NCBI RefSeq assembly: GCF_035325945.1 | Contig: NZ_DAOKYX010000001.1 | Span: forward strand, 1-64,000 | Source of the DNA: Parvibaculum sp035325945 | GTDB taxonomy: Bacteria; Pseudomonadota; Alphaproteobacteria; Parvibaculales; Parvibaculaceae | Direction of reading: 5' to 3' | DNA: 64,000 nt | In this document: piece after piece, positions 1 through 8,644 of the stretch | Position numbering within the stretch: position 1 is the stretch's first letter | Layout: each line of letters opens with the position of its first letter | Position numbers and translations under genes: made by a program | Notes under the pieces: generated by a model | The model's input: only the letters and a program-made list of their open reading frames with translations | What the model was told of the DNA's origin: nothing | Database searches by the model: none

Positions 1-269
1 TCTGCCATCTTCAATAGTCATCGGACAAGGAGAATACAGCCATCCGATTTCATAAAATAATCATGGCAGAAGTCGAAATGAAGATTCCACCACCCCACAA
101 TCAGTGCACAGAGGCCCCCTTTATGTAATGGCGTTCCTCGCCAAGAAGATCGCTCCGGGGCCCTTTCTTTGGCCTCTTCAGACATATCGGACTGCGACCT
201 ATCTGCGCTGGAACTGGCCCCTCGGCCTCGCGCATAATGCGCGCCGGGAACCGACGGATCGGGACAGCT

Positions 270-1325
270 ATGTTTCTTAGAGATATCTGGTATTTCGCCA
301 TGCCCGGGGAGGCGCTGAAGAGCGGCGGCCTGGCGAACAAGGTGCTTCTCGGCGAGCCGCTCGTTTTCGGCCGCACACGACAGGGCGAGCCTTTTGCACT
401 GCGGGACATCTGCCCGCATCGCGGCGTGCCGCTCTCGGCGGGGCATCTCTATGACGCCGGATCGAGCGGATGCGGCGAGGCCGCCATCGAATGCCCCTAT
501 CACGGGTGGAAATTCAACACCTCCGGTGTCTGCACCGAAATCCCCTCGCTCGTTCCCGGCCAGGACATCGACGTTTCCCGCATTCGCGTGCGCCGCTACC
601 CGGTACGGGAGGTGAACGGAAATATCTGGGTCTATATGACCGACGAGAAGCGCGCCGACCTCGCCCCGACCCATGAGCCGCCCGCCATTCCGGGTTTTGA
701 CGGCAAATCCGCCAATATCCGCGAAAGCATGACCTTCTCATGCCATGTGGATCATGCGGTGATCGGCCTCATGGACCCGGCACACGGCCCCTTCGTGCAC
801 CGGTCATGGTACTGGCGGACGAAGGCCTCGATCCACGAAAAGGCCAAGAATTTCGCGCCCTCGGAAATGGGCTTCGCCATGGTCGAGCACACGCCCTCGA
901 GCAATTCCTTCGCCTACAGGATTCTGGGCGGGAAGCCGACCACCGAAATTTCCTTCCGCCTGCCCGGCATCCGCCTCGAGCGCATCCATGCCGGGCGGCA
1001 CCGGGTCGTCGGCCTCACCGCGGTGACGCCGATCGACGAGACCTCGACGGAAATCACACAATCGTTTTATTGGACATTGCCACTTCTTTCCGTCGCGAAG
1101 CCCGTTCTGCGGCGTTTCATGCGCGCCTTTCTCGGTCAGGACCGGGACATGGTGAACCTTCAGCAGCAGGGACTGCGCTTCGAGCCCCGGCTCATGCTCA
1201 TCAACGATTCCGATGTGCAGGCGAAGTGGTACCACCGGCTGAAGAACGAGTGGGACGAGGCGACCGCGCAAGGCCGGCCCTTCCAGAACCCGGTGAAGCC
1301 GGTGACGCTGCGCTGGCGGAGCTAG
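270..1325 (+). CDS. Rieske non-heme iron oxygenase, alpha subunit type
   Basis: Probable terminal oxygenase of a ring-hydroxylating or O-demethylating system, cytoplasmic and needing a reductase partner not seen nearby. The Rieske [2Fe-2S] ligands are visible as CPH (about residues 49-51) and CPYHGWKF some 30 residues later. The catalytic half carries the mononuclear-iron pattern D-x2-H-x4-H in DPAHGPFVH. At 351 residues it matches single-component-alpha enzymes of the vanillate demethylase or phthalate dioxygenase type. I start at ATG 270, which has GGGA just upstream; an in-frame ATG at 237 would add 11 unlikely residues. Substrate cannot be told from sequence. Confidence 0.9.
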   Translation: MFLRDIWYFAMPGEALKSGGLANKVLLGEPLVFGRTRQGEPFALRDICPHRGVPLSAGHLYDAGSSGCGEAAIECPYHGWKFNTSGVCTEIPSLVPGQDIDVSRIRVRRYPVREVNGNIWVYMTDEKRADLAPTHEPPAIPGFDGKSANIRESMTFSCHVDHAVIGLMDPAHGPFVHRSWYWRTKASIHEKAKNFAPSEMGFAMVEHTPSSNSFAYRILGGKPTTEISFRLPGIRLERIHAGRHRVVGLTAVTPIDETSTEITQSFYWTLPLLSVAKPVLRRFMRAFLGQDRDMVNLQQQGLRFEPRLMLINDSDVQAKWYHRLKNEWDEATAQGRPFQNPVKPVTLRWRS

Positions 1326-1721
1326 CCCCGGGGTGCCCGGCACAACTTCCGTATACTGATATATTTTTGTTGTCGCCGCCGGCGCCCTCGCGCCCGTCCG
1401 GGTTCGGGACGCCCTGCCCGCCACGATTGGCCGGGCTCTGTCGTTTCGCGTCCGTTTCGCAATGCGACACCTGCCCCCTCTCGGTCATATCGCGTGTGCG
1501 AACGGGTTCGGTGGACACATATTCCCTGCTTTGCTTCGCCCCTCGCCGGGGGCTATCATCCGGCCGCGTCCGGACCTGGGGACGAGGCCGGCCTTCGTCG
1601 CCGGTTGCGGCAATGATGGAGTGACGCCCCGCGCGCCCTGCGCAGGGCAAGGCAGAAATCGGATAGCGATGCGACAAGGACTTACCGGATCAGCGAGAAC
1701 GGCGAGCGGGGGCGAGAGGTC
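1326..1721. other. intergenic region, no gene seen
   Basis: About 400 bases between the oxygenase stop and the XRE regulator start. Open frames here on both strands have no recognisable protein character and look like high-GC shadows. It may hold the promoter of the downstream regulator, whose GAGAGG ribosome site lies just before its GTG. Confidence 0.5.
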
Positions 1722-2534
1722 GTGAACACTCCCGGCATCGGCGCCGCGAAGAACTCCGGCGAGGCAGCGCATCAGCGGATTTTCGGTTCCGAGGGCAAAC
1801 CCCTCTTCGTCGTCGTTCCCGCCGAGGAATATGAAACCCTGATGAGCCTGAAGCAGGCGGCGCAGGATCTCGACCGCACGCGCGCGGCGCTCGCCGACCG
1901 GCTCGGCGAGGGAACCGGCGTCCCTGCGAATGTGGCGCATAGAATTGCCGATGGCGAGAATCCGGTGCGCGTCTGGCGGCAGGCGCGCGGGCTGAAGGCG
2001 GTGGCGCTGGCGCGCGCCGCGGGCATCAGCCCCGCCTATCTGTCCGAAATCGAAACCGGCAAGAAGGATGGCACGTTCCGCACCATGGCGGCGATCGCCC
2101 GTGTGCTGAGCGTTTCTCTCGACGATCTCGCGCCGCCCGCCGACGATGACAGGCGTCGCGCGCGCGAACGCTCCGCGCTCGTCGATGGTCTGCGCGCGCA
2201 GGTGCGGACGCTGGTCGAACTCGTGACGGGACATGTCGACTTCAACACCGCCGCCGTGCGCCGCACGGTGACGACGCTCGCGGCCGATGCCGTCGCCCTC
2301 AAGGCGCAGGCCAGCAAGCCGGAAGGCTGGCTCGACGATGTGCTGGCGGGCGCGCGGGCCGTACTCGATCTCGTCGACAAGGCGGAAAGCGACATCATCG
2401 AAACCGCGCAGAAGGCGCAGCGCGCGCTCGAGGAAATCGTGAGGCAGCCGACTTTCCTGCCGCCGCCCGACGCCCTGCCCGCCGCCATCGCCCGCGAGCC
2501 GCAAGAGGCATCCTCCGCGACGGCGGCCGAATAG
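1722..2534 (+). CDS. XRE-family transcriptional regulator with N-terminal antitoxin-like segment
   Basis: Cytoplasmic DNA-binding protein of 270 residues. Residues about 25-45 (GKPLFVVVPAEEYETLM) resemble the first strand and helix of Phd/YefM antitoxins. An XRE helix-turn-helix follows at about 86-137, with AGISPAYLSEIETGKKDG as recognition region. The last 130 residues are helix-rich, Ala/Arg-rich and probably coiled coil. GTG 1722 is preceded by GAGAGG. No toxin gene adjoins it: the next gene is convergent, its stop directly abutting this one. Target unknown. Confidence 0.8.
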   Translation: MNTPGIGAAKNSGEAAHQRIFGSEGKPLFVVVPAEEYETLMSLKQAAQDLDRTRAALADRLGEGTGVPANVAHRIADGENPVRVWRQARGLKAVALARAAGISPAYLSEIETGKKDGTFRTMAAIARVLSVSLDDLAPPADDDRRRARERSALVDGLRAQVRTLVELVTGHVDFNTAAVRRTVTTLAADAVALKAQASKPEGWLDDVLAGARAVLDLVDKAESDIIETAQKAQRALEEIVRQPTFLPPPDALPAAIAREPQEASSATAAE

Positions 2535-3653
2535 CTATTCCTCGGCCGGCAGCGGAAACTGGGCCTCGCCCGAGATCGACCAGTCCCACAAATGCAGTAC
2601 GAGATCCGCGCGGTCTGTTGAGATCGCGTCGAACACGGCCGTTATGCGCTCTATATCGGATTTCGCCGGCACGTAGCCGCTTCGCAGCTCCGCGACCGCG
2701 ACGATGAGATCGCCGAATTCCTGCCGCGAAAGGCCCAGCGCCTTGGCAAGAACCGCCAGAGGCTCACCGCCGAAATCGCTGACGATGCGCAAGGCGGTTT
2801 CCGGCCTGAGCCGCGCCTCGCGCGCAAGTTCCATCACGAATTCCTCGCGCTGCCCGAGCGTGGCGAGGTTGACGAGGCGCGTGAGCTGAGGTTTCGCGAT
2901 CGTCGCTGGCGGATGGACAAGCGACAGCGCGACCCGCAAAGCTTCATCCGCTCCCGATGCGGCGAGGCCCCCTTCGAGCACATCCGCGATGGCGATATGC
3001 ATCATGCGCCGCTCGACGGCATGGCGGTTCAGGATTTCGACGCGCAGCGTCCCCGATGACACCCACCAGAACATGAGCAGGGCGAGACGCTGATTGAGTT
3101 CGGGCCTTTCGAGGAGCGGCGCGTGAAGCTCCGGCTCGCTGGCGCTGCGGCGCACGAGAACTTCCATGGAACGGCTCGAAATTTCGATGCTGCGGTTTTC
3201 GAGCATGCGGCGCAGGACATCGGTGTTTCCATACTCGATCAGGGCGTCGATGGCGGCGGGTGGAAGGATCTTGCGGCTGGCGACGGCGAGACGATGATCC
3301 ATGCTCGTCACACGAACGATCTCGACGAGATCGCTGCCCTGAATGTTCGCGGCCTCGGCGAGCACGGGTGCGGCCACCTCGATCGTGTCGCGGGCAAGGG
3401 CGAGCGTCAGTTCGCGCGGGCCTTCCGGCAGTTGCGCCACGCGCTCGGCGATGCGGCAGCGCTGCGCCACATCGAGCCGCGAGACGGCCGTCGCCATGAC
3501 CATATCGACCAGCGCCCGCTCCTGCGGGGTGACGCGGCCCGGCGGCAGCACGGCGAGATCGGCGAGCCTTCTCAGCAACAGGTCGCGCTCATGCAGCGAA
3601 GGCACTGCCTCCGCGCTCACGCCCTGCTCGCCCATCAGTCCAATCGATGCCAT
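2535..3653 (-). CDS. DUF2336 family protein
   Basis: An alphaproteobacterial protein of unknown function. The alpha-helical, HEAT-like character of DUF2336 is visible in repeated segments such as MDHRLAVASRKILPP and TDVLRRMLENRSIEISSRSM. No signal peptide or membrane segment is seen, so it should be cytoplasmic. The frame is open back to an ATG at 3710. I prefer ATG 3653, where conserved-looking sequence begins, but no convincing ribosome site decides between them. The gene is convergent with the XRE regulator. Confidence 0.75.
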   Translation of the reverse strand: MASIGLMGEQGVSAEAVPSLHERDLLLRRLADLAVLPPGRVTPQERALVDMVMATAVSRLDVAQRCRIAERVAQLPEGPRELTLALARDTIEVAAPVLAEAANIQGSDLVEIVRVTSMDHRLAVASRKILPPAAIDALIEYGNTDVLRRMLENRSIEISSRSMEVLVRRSASEPELHAPLLERPELNQRLALLMFWWVSSGTLRVEILNRHAVERRMMHIAIADVLEGGLAASGADEALRVALSLVHPPATIAKPQLTRLVNLATLGQREEFVMELAREARLRPETALRIVSDFGGEPLAVLAKALGLSRQEFGDLIVAVAELRSGYVPAKSDIERITAVFDAISTDRADLVLHLWDWSISGEAQFPLPAEE

Positions 3654-3811
3654 CGCCGCCACAACCCCACGAGGGAGCCCGCCCCTTTCCACGCTCCCCC
3701 ATCTGAGCATCGGCTGAATTAAAACCCCGTAAACTATAAGCGGGCGGGTTGCGGCTGCGGGTCACTCGGCTATGCTCGCCGCGGTTCGCCGCGCCACCAA
3801 GGAGCCGCAAT

Positions 3812-4141
3812 ATGGCAAAAAATCTCCCGAAGCCCGTTCTTGCCGCGGCGATCCTCGGATTGGCCATGACGCTTTCGGCCTGCGGAACGATGTTCGGCGA
3901 GGATTATTCCGAGAAGCCGGAATACAAGGCCGGCTATTCGGCCGGCTGCGGCACCGGCACGGGCTATGTGCCCGGAAATTCCGCCACCGTCATTCGCGAT
4001 CCCGAACTCTGGAACACGAACAAGGCCTATCGCGCGGGCTGGAAGGCGGGGTTCAATTCCTGCCGCGCCAGCACCACGAACGCGCCCGGCGCTGGCGAGG
4101 ATATGGGCCGCGGGAGGCGCAACGGCCCCAGCGGATATTGA
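3812..4141 (+). CDS. small lipoprotein, function unknown
   Basis: A 109-residue secreted protein with a lipobox: the hydrophobic AAILGLAMTLSAC ends in LSAC, so Cys 24 or so should be lipidated. The mature part has paired segments KAGYSAGCGTGTGY and RAGWKAGFNSCRA, a duplicated [KR]AGxxAG motif with two more cysteines that could form a disulfide. AAGGAG lies 9 bases before ATG 3812, deciding the start. I do not recognise a family. Confidence 0.75.
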   Translation: MAKNLPKPVLAAAILGLAMTLSACGTMFGEDYSEKPEYKAGYSAGCGTGTGYVPGNSATVIRDPELWNTNKAYRAGWKAGFNSCRASTTNAPGAGEDMGRGRRNGPSGY

Positions 4142-4199
4142 GGACGCGGCGCCCGCCCGGCAGCGCCAGCCGCTGCGCATGAACTGAAGGAGGTTTCAG

Positions 4200-4475
4200 G
4201 TGAGAATCATCCTTGGACTGATCGCGCTCATCGTCGCCGCGCTGGTGATCTGGCCGCTTGCGACCTATGGCACGCTCGATCCCTGCCGCATGCTCGCCAA
4301 GGACATGGCGCGCGAAGCTTATTCGAAGATGGCCGAGGCCATGGGCGCCGAACCGGGCAAGACGCCCGAAGCGGCCGAGCGCCTGGCGCTCATGGCGACG
4401 AGCCAGTATTCGGAACGCGAATGCCTCACGCAGCTCAAGGATCGCTGGCTCGGCATCAGGAAACCCGCGCAATAA
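4200..4475 (+). CDS. small membrane-anchored protein, unknown
   Basis: A 91-residue protein starting with a single hydrophobic segment (IILGLIALIVAALVIWPLA) followed by a soluble, charged domain with two cysteines. AAGGAGG about 7 bases before GTG 4200 supports the start. It follows the lipoprotein gene by 58 bases in the same direction and may share its transcript. The C-terminal part is probably periplasmic. No family recognised. Confidence 0.65.
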   Translation: MRIILGLIALIVAALVIWPLATYGTLDPCRMLAKDMAREAYSKMAEAMGAEPGKTPEAAERLALMATSQYSERECLTQLKDRWLGIRKPAQ

Positions 4476-4478
4476 GGG

Positions 4479-5603
4479 TCAGGGCGCGTCCGCAAGCGCA
4501 ACCGGATCGGGCGCGAACGTTTCCTCCGCGTCGGCTATTTCCCGCCACGTCACACCCTCTATTCCTTCAACGAGCGCCGCGCCTGCCGCCTCCGAGGGCA
4601 GGCGGAAGCCGGGCATCCCCGCCCCTTCGACAAGGCGCTGCGCGATGAGGAACGCCGCATCCGCGCTAAAAACCGGCGCCGCCGGCGTTTCGAGGCGAGC
4701 CCGCCTCACCCTGCCATCGGGCGTGCGCGCCTCGCCCCAGACGACGGCGCGGGCGCGCTGAAGCTCGGCGTCGGGGGTGCCCTCCCGGCCATGCGCGAGA
4801 CGCCGCTCGAGACTTGCCGCCCGCCAGCCGCGCCGGAACAGGAAATGCGCCAGGGTGCCGCGCCTCATCAGACGGGCGAGCGGCGCGGGCAAGACCTCGA
4901 ATGTCTCGATCGACGAATATGGCAGGCGGCGGCGGCAGGCGACCGCCTCGCCGCGCCAGGGCGCCAGCGCCGCCCGCTCCGGCCCCTTTCCGAAATCGAC
5001 ATCGACCATGCGCGCGGCAGGCATGGCCCGGACGAGTTGCCCGTTCTTCGCGACCTCGCCCGGCCGGCGCAATGCGGCGACGAGTTCCCTCGCTTCGGCT
5101 CGCGATAGGTTGGCGCGTTTGGCCGCAAGGGTGAGCGCGCGCGCCATCGGCAGAAGTGTCGCCAGTCGCGCCGCCACGGCTTCGGCCGCGGCGAAATCGA
5201 AGGAAACGCCGGATAGAAGAGTGACGCCTGCCGCCACGGCATCGGCATCTCGCGCCATGACGGATGCGAGGTGAGGCGTTGAACTCCCGAGGTCGAGATA
5301 ATGTGTGCCGGTGGCAAGCGCGGCGGCGATGAGCGGCGCGGCGGTTTCGCCGAAGGGCGTCGCGCAATTGATCAGCACGGCCACGTCATCGAGCTGGGAC
5401 GCGATGCGCGAGACATCGCCAAGGCCGAAGACGCGCGGCTCCACCGGATGCTCCTTGCCGGAGAGCGTGGCATTGGCATGCGTCGCGACACACGCGATGT
5501 CCCGGCCCGCGCCGATATGGGAAATGCCGCGGGCCGCGGCGCGCCGCGACATCAGCGCGCCCTGATATTCATCGACGCCATAAATGGCGAGCCGCGTCTT
5601 CAT
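4479..5603 (-). CDS. saccharopine dehydrogenase-like NAD(P)-binding protein
   Basis: A 374-residue Rossmann-fold protein. The N-terminus MKTRLAIYGVDEYQGALM replaces the usual GxxGxxG with a looser loop, as in the saccharopine dehydrogenase-like or trans-acting enoyl reductase group. VLINCATPFGETAAPLIAAAL followed by GTHYLDLGSS is typical of that group. ATG 5603 is preceded by GGAGGGGAGG; the frame stays open upstream to 5762 but without likely coding. Substrate unknown; lysine biosynthesis is not implied. Convergent with the small gene at 4200-4475. Confidence 0.75.
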   Translation of the reverse strand: MKTRLAIYGVDEYQGALMSRRAAARGISHIGAGRDIACVATHANATLSGKEHPVEPRVFGLGDVSRIASQLDDVAVLINCATPFGETAAPLIAAALATGTHYLDLGSSTPHLASVMARDADAVAAGVTLLSGVSFDFAAAEAVAARLATLLPMARALTLAAKRANLSRAEARELVAALRRPGEVAKNGQLVRAMPAARMVDVDFGKGPERAALAPWRGEAVACRRRLPYSSIETFEVLPAPLARLMRRGTLAHFLFRRGWRAASLERRLAHGREGTPDAELQRARAVVWGEARTPDGRVRRARLETPAAPVFSADAAFLIAQRLVEGAGMPGFRLPSEAAGAALVEGIEGVTWREIADAEETFAPDPVALADAP

Positions 5604-5706
5604 GCCTCCCCTCCGGCAACCGGCCCCTTTACTTCCCGCGATCGCGACCCCACCTCGATAGTCTCCACCCGGGTGATATACTGCCGCCGCACGGGGAGGT
5701 CCCGCA

Positions 5707-6129
5707 ATGAACCGATCATGGATACCCGCAGCGCTTCTGCTCGGGCTTGCCGCATTCATCATGCTCCCGGCACGGGAGGCGGCCGCCCGCAGCCATATTT
5801 CTACCGGCCAAGAGCTTTACGAAGCGTGCAAGGTGCTGGCGGAATATTCGCTGAACCCGCAGGGGCGCACGCCCTCGCCGGGCCTGCGCTGCCGCCAGTT
5901 CATCGAGGGGTATTTCCGCTCGGCCAAATATGTCCGTGAAAGCGACACCGACAAGCAGGCGCTCGGCCTGCCCCTCGCCCCCACCGATTGCGCGCCCGTC
6001 GCGGACACGAATTCCTATGACCAGCTCGCCGGCAAGGTCGTGCGAAATGGCGAGTGGCACCCGGAGCTTCTGGATCAGCCCGCGGTCTATCTCGCCAGGG
6101 CGGCGTTCGGTTCGAAGCCGCCCTGCTGA
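5707..6129 (+). CDS. Rap1a/Tai immunity-family protein
   Basis: A 140-residue exported protein with an N-terminal signal peptide (IPAALLLGLAAFIMLP) and the conserved cysteine layout of Rap1a/Tai proteins: YEACKVL, RCRQFIEGYF, TDCAPV and a terminal PPC. A helix HPELLDQPAVYLARAAF precedes that last Cys. The family includes immunity proteins against type VI amidase effectors, but many members are stand-alone periplasmic proteins. No effector or secretion gene adjoins it, so I infer only the fold and periplasmic location. Divergent from the gene at 4479-5603. Confidence 0.7.
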   Translation: MNRSWIPAALLLGLAAFIMLPAREAAARSHISTGQELYEACKVLAEYSLNPQGRTPSPGLRCRQFIEGYFRSAKYVRESDTDKQALGLPLAPTDCAPVADTNSYDQLAGKVVRNGEWHPELLDQPAVYLARAAFGSKPPC

Positions 6130-6145
6130 GGTTCATGGACAGGCG

Positions 6146-7270
6146 CTAGGCGGCCTTGTCGTCCGGCCAGTCACCGATATAGCGCGACTGCGGACGAATG
6201 AGGCGGCCGACGCGCTCCTGCTCGATCACATGCGCCGTCCAGCCGACGACGCGCGACATGCCGAAGACGGCGGTGACGGCAGAACGCGGTATGCCGAGCG
6301 CCTCCAGAAGCACGGCGGTGTAATATTCCATGTTCGTGTCGAGCCGCCGGTCAGGCTTGGCGGCCTTGAGCGCCGCCAGCGCCGCGCGCTCGACATCGCG
6401 GGCGAAGAGCACGCGCTCATTGCCGTTCGTGAGCAGCGTCACCGCCTTGTTGAAGACGTCGGCACGCGGATCGCGGACGCGATAGACGCGATGGCCGAAG
6501 CCCATCAGGCGCTCGCCCTTCGCGATCTCGCGCTTCAGCCAGGGCTCGATATTCTCGCGCGTGCCGATATCGTCCAGCATGTCGAGGACGGGGCCAGGCG
6601 CGCCGCCATGCAGCGGGCCCTTGAGCGCGCAGAGCGCGCCGACAATGGCGGAAATCGTGCCTGCCCGCGTCGAGGCGATGACGCGCGCGGTGAAGGTCGA
6701 GGCGTTCATGCCATGATCCGTCACCGTGACGAGATAGGCATTGAGCGCCTTCGCCTCGGCATCGCTCGGCATTTCACCCTTCAGCATGCGGAGAAAATCC
6801 GCGGCATGGCCTAGCCCCGCATCGGGCGCGATGGCGGCCGCGCCAGCCTCGCGGCGGCAGAGCGCGGCGATGAAGACCGGCGCCGCGCCGACCGCGCGGA
6901 TATGGGCGGGAAGCGCGCCCTCGTCAGAGAGCATCGAGAAACCGGTCCTGAGCCCTTCGGTCACGCTCAACCCTTCCGTGGCGGCAAGAAGCTTCGGCAC
7001 CAGCGCGAAGGCCTCGACCCGGGCGCGGGCAAGACCAGCCGCCACCGCCTCGCGCGAGGGGGCGGGATCGAGCCCGGCCACGCGCCAGAGGAGCGCCGCC
7101 GCGCCCTCGAAATCATGCGTGGCGACCAGAGTTTCGAGGTCATGGCCGGCGATGATGAGGCGGCCCGCCTCGCCATCCACATGGCTCAGGGCCGTTTCGG
7201 CCGCGACCACATTGTCGAGGCCCGCCGCCGTCGCGCGGCCGCCTGCTCCCATGATGACATTCTCGGACAT
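6146..7270 (-). CDS. citrate/2-methylcitrate synthase
   Basis: A 374-residue citrate synthase-fold enzyme condensing an acyl-CoA with oxaloacetate. Visible active-site segments are TDHGMNAST (His 186), GPLHGG (His 221) and GFGHRVYR (His 260). At the catalytic acid position it has LDTNMEYY, a Glu (315) where classical enzymes have Asp in NVDFYS. That change is known in actinobacterial-type citrate synthases, so activity is still likely. It is divergent from an HTH-fused paralogue with 126 bases between. ATG 7270 is followed by MSENVIMG; the start is otherwise undecided. Confidence 0.85.
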   Translation of the reverse strand: MSENVIMGAGGRATAAGLDNVVAAETALSHVDGEAGRLIIAGHDLETLVATHDFEGAAALLWRVAGLDPAPSREAVAAGLARARVEAFALVPKLLAATEGLSVTEGLRTGFSMLSDEGALPAHIRAVGAAPVFIAALCRREAGAAAIAPDAGLGHAADFLRMLKGEMPSDAEAKALNAYLVTVTDHGMNASTFTARVIASTRAGTISAIVGALCALKGPLHGGAPGPVLDMLDDIGTRENIEPWLKREIAKGERLMGFGHRVYRVRDPRADVFNKAVTLLTNGNERVLFARDVERAALAALKAAKPDRRLDTNMEYYTAVLLEALGIPRSAVTAVFGMSRVVGWTAHVIEQERVGRLIRPQSRYIGDWPDDKAA

Positions 7271-7358
7271 GACGCTCTCCTTTCACTTGTCGAAGCGGAA
7301 GCCGCGACAACGGCCCCTTTTCCAGACAAGGTGGTCAGGCCTTGCAATAGCGTCAATC

Positions 7359-7375
7359 TTGATTAAGCTGATCAA
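7359..7375. promoter_or_regulatory. operator-like dyad in divergent citrate synthase promoter
   Basis: TTGAT-N7-ATCAA sits just before an AT-rich TACTATAAAA stretch and 21 bases before the start of the HTH-citrate synthase gene. Its place between two divergent paralogues suggests an operator, plausibly for the HTH protein itself. The half-sites also resemble Fnr-type ones, but the 7-base spacing differs from the usual 4. Prediction only. Confidence 0.4.
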
Positions 7376-7396
7376 TACTATAAAAAGTGAGAAGCC

Positions 7397-8644
7397 ATGC
7401 CGCGCCAGACCGCAACCGAGGCCACGGAAAAGCTCTACCTCTCCGCCAAGGAAGCCGCGGCGGAGCTGGGCATCAGCCTCGCCACGCTCTACGCCTATGT
7501 GAGCCGGGACATGATCCGCTCCGAGCCCGTGCCGGACAGCAGGGCGCGGCGCTACCGGGCGGAGGATGTGCGCCTTCTGAAGCAGCGGCGCTCGAGCGCG
7601 CCGGGCGGCGCGGCGCAGCCGGGAAGCGCGAACGGGATCGCGAGTTTCGGCGGCGTGCCGGTGCTCGATTCCGCCATCACGCTCATCGCCGACGGAAAGC
7701 TCTACTATCGCGGCTCGGACGCGACGGCACTCGCCCGCAATTCGAGCCTCGAACAGGTGGCGGCGCTGCTCTGGGGCTGCCGGGACGTGCAGCCCTTCAC
7801 GCGCGAGGCGATTCCGGCAATGTCGCCAACGGTCGAAAGGCTCGCCTCGGAGCTTGCCGCGAGCGGCCGCATTGAACGCGCGCTCGCCCTTCTGCCGCTC
7901 GCCGCGCAGGACGACCCCTCGATCTACAACATGACGGATCGCGGCCTTGCCACGACCGGAGCGCGGCTCCTGCGCTTCGTCGCCGCCATCATTTGCGGTA
8001 CCGCGCCCTCGGGCGAGCCCGTGCATGAGGCGCTGGCTCGCGCGCTCACCTTCGGCGACAGGCGCGCCGCCGATCTCATCCGCGCGACGCTCGTTCTTTG
8101 CGCCGATCACGAGCTCAACGCTTCCGCCTTCACGGTGCGCTGCGTCGCGGGCACGGGTGCGACGCTCTATGCCGCGATCGAGGCGGGCATCTGCGCCGCG
8201 CAAGGCCCGCGCCATGGCGGTTTCACCAATCGCGTCGAGGGCTTTCTCACCGACATGGCGCATCGTCAGGATCTCGAGGACGCCGTGCTCCACCGGCTGC
8301 GGAACGGCGATCCCGTTCCCGGCTTCGGCCATCCGCTTTATCCCGACGGCGACCCGCGCGCGGCCGCCCTCATCGGCATGATGAAGGAAAGCCATGGCGA
8401 CGATCCGGCCTTCCTCCGCTCGCTCCGCATCGTCGATGTGATGGAGGATGCGGGCGGGCTCAGGCCGAGCATCGACTTCGCCATAGGCGCGCTCGGCGCT
8501 ACGTTGCGGATGCTGCCCGGCGCGGGGCTCGCCGTTTTCGTGCTCGGCCGCACGGCGGGCTGGATCGCGCATGCGATCGAACAATATCGCTCGGGCCAGA
8601 TGATCCGGCCGCGGGCGCGCTATACGGGGGAGATACCGCGATGA
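7397..8644 (+). CDS. citrate synthase-family protein with N-terminal MerR/excisionase-type HTH
   Basis: A 415-residue fusion. Residues about 13-65 (LYLSAKEAAAELGISLATLY ... RRYRAEDVRLL) form a MerR/BldC-like winged helix. From about 80 on it is a citrate synthase domain with DHELNAS (His 238), GPRHGG (His 273), GFGHPLYP (His 312) and SIDFAIG (Asp 360). The catalytic triad is therefore present, with Asp as in classical enzymes. Such fusions occur in proteobacteria. DNA binding controlled by an acyl-CoA or oxaloacetate ligand is a reasonable inference. The gene ends in an ATGA overlap with the next. Confidence 0.85.
   Translation: MPRQTATEATEKLYLSAKEAAAELGISLATLYAYVSRDMIRSEPVPDSRARRYRAEDVRLLKQRRSSAPGGAAQPGSANGIASFGGVPVLDSAITLIADGKLYYRGSDATALARNSSLEQVAALLWGCRDVQPFTREAIPAMSPTVERLASELAASGRIERALALLPLAAQDDPSIYNMTDRGLATTGARLLRFVAAIICGTAPSGEPVHEALARALTFGDRRAADLIRATLVLCADHELNASAFTVRCVAGTGATLYAAIEAGICAAQGPRHGGFTNRVEGFLTDMAHRQDLEDAVLHRLRNGDPVPGFGHPLYPDGDPRAAALIGMMKESHGDDPAFLRSLRIVDVMEDAGGLRPSIDFAIGALGATLRMLPGAGLAVFVLGRTAGWIAHAIEQYRSGQMIRPRARYTGEIPR

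Noticed and set aside
18..674. Minus-strand open frame at the window start
   Set aside because: It overlaps the Rieske gene on the opposite strand and shows no domain.
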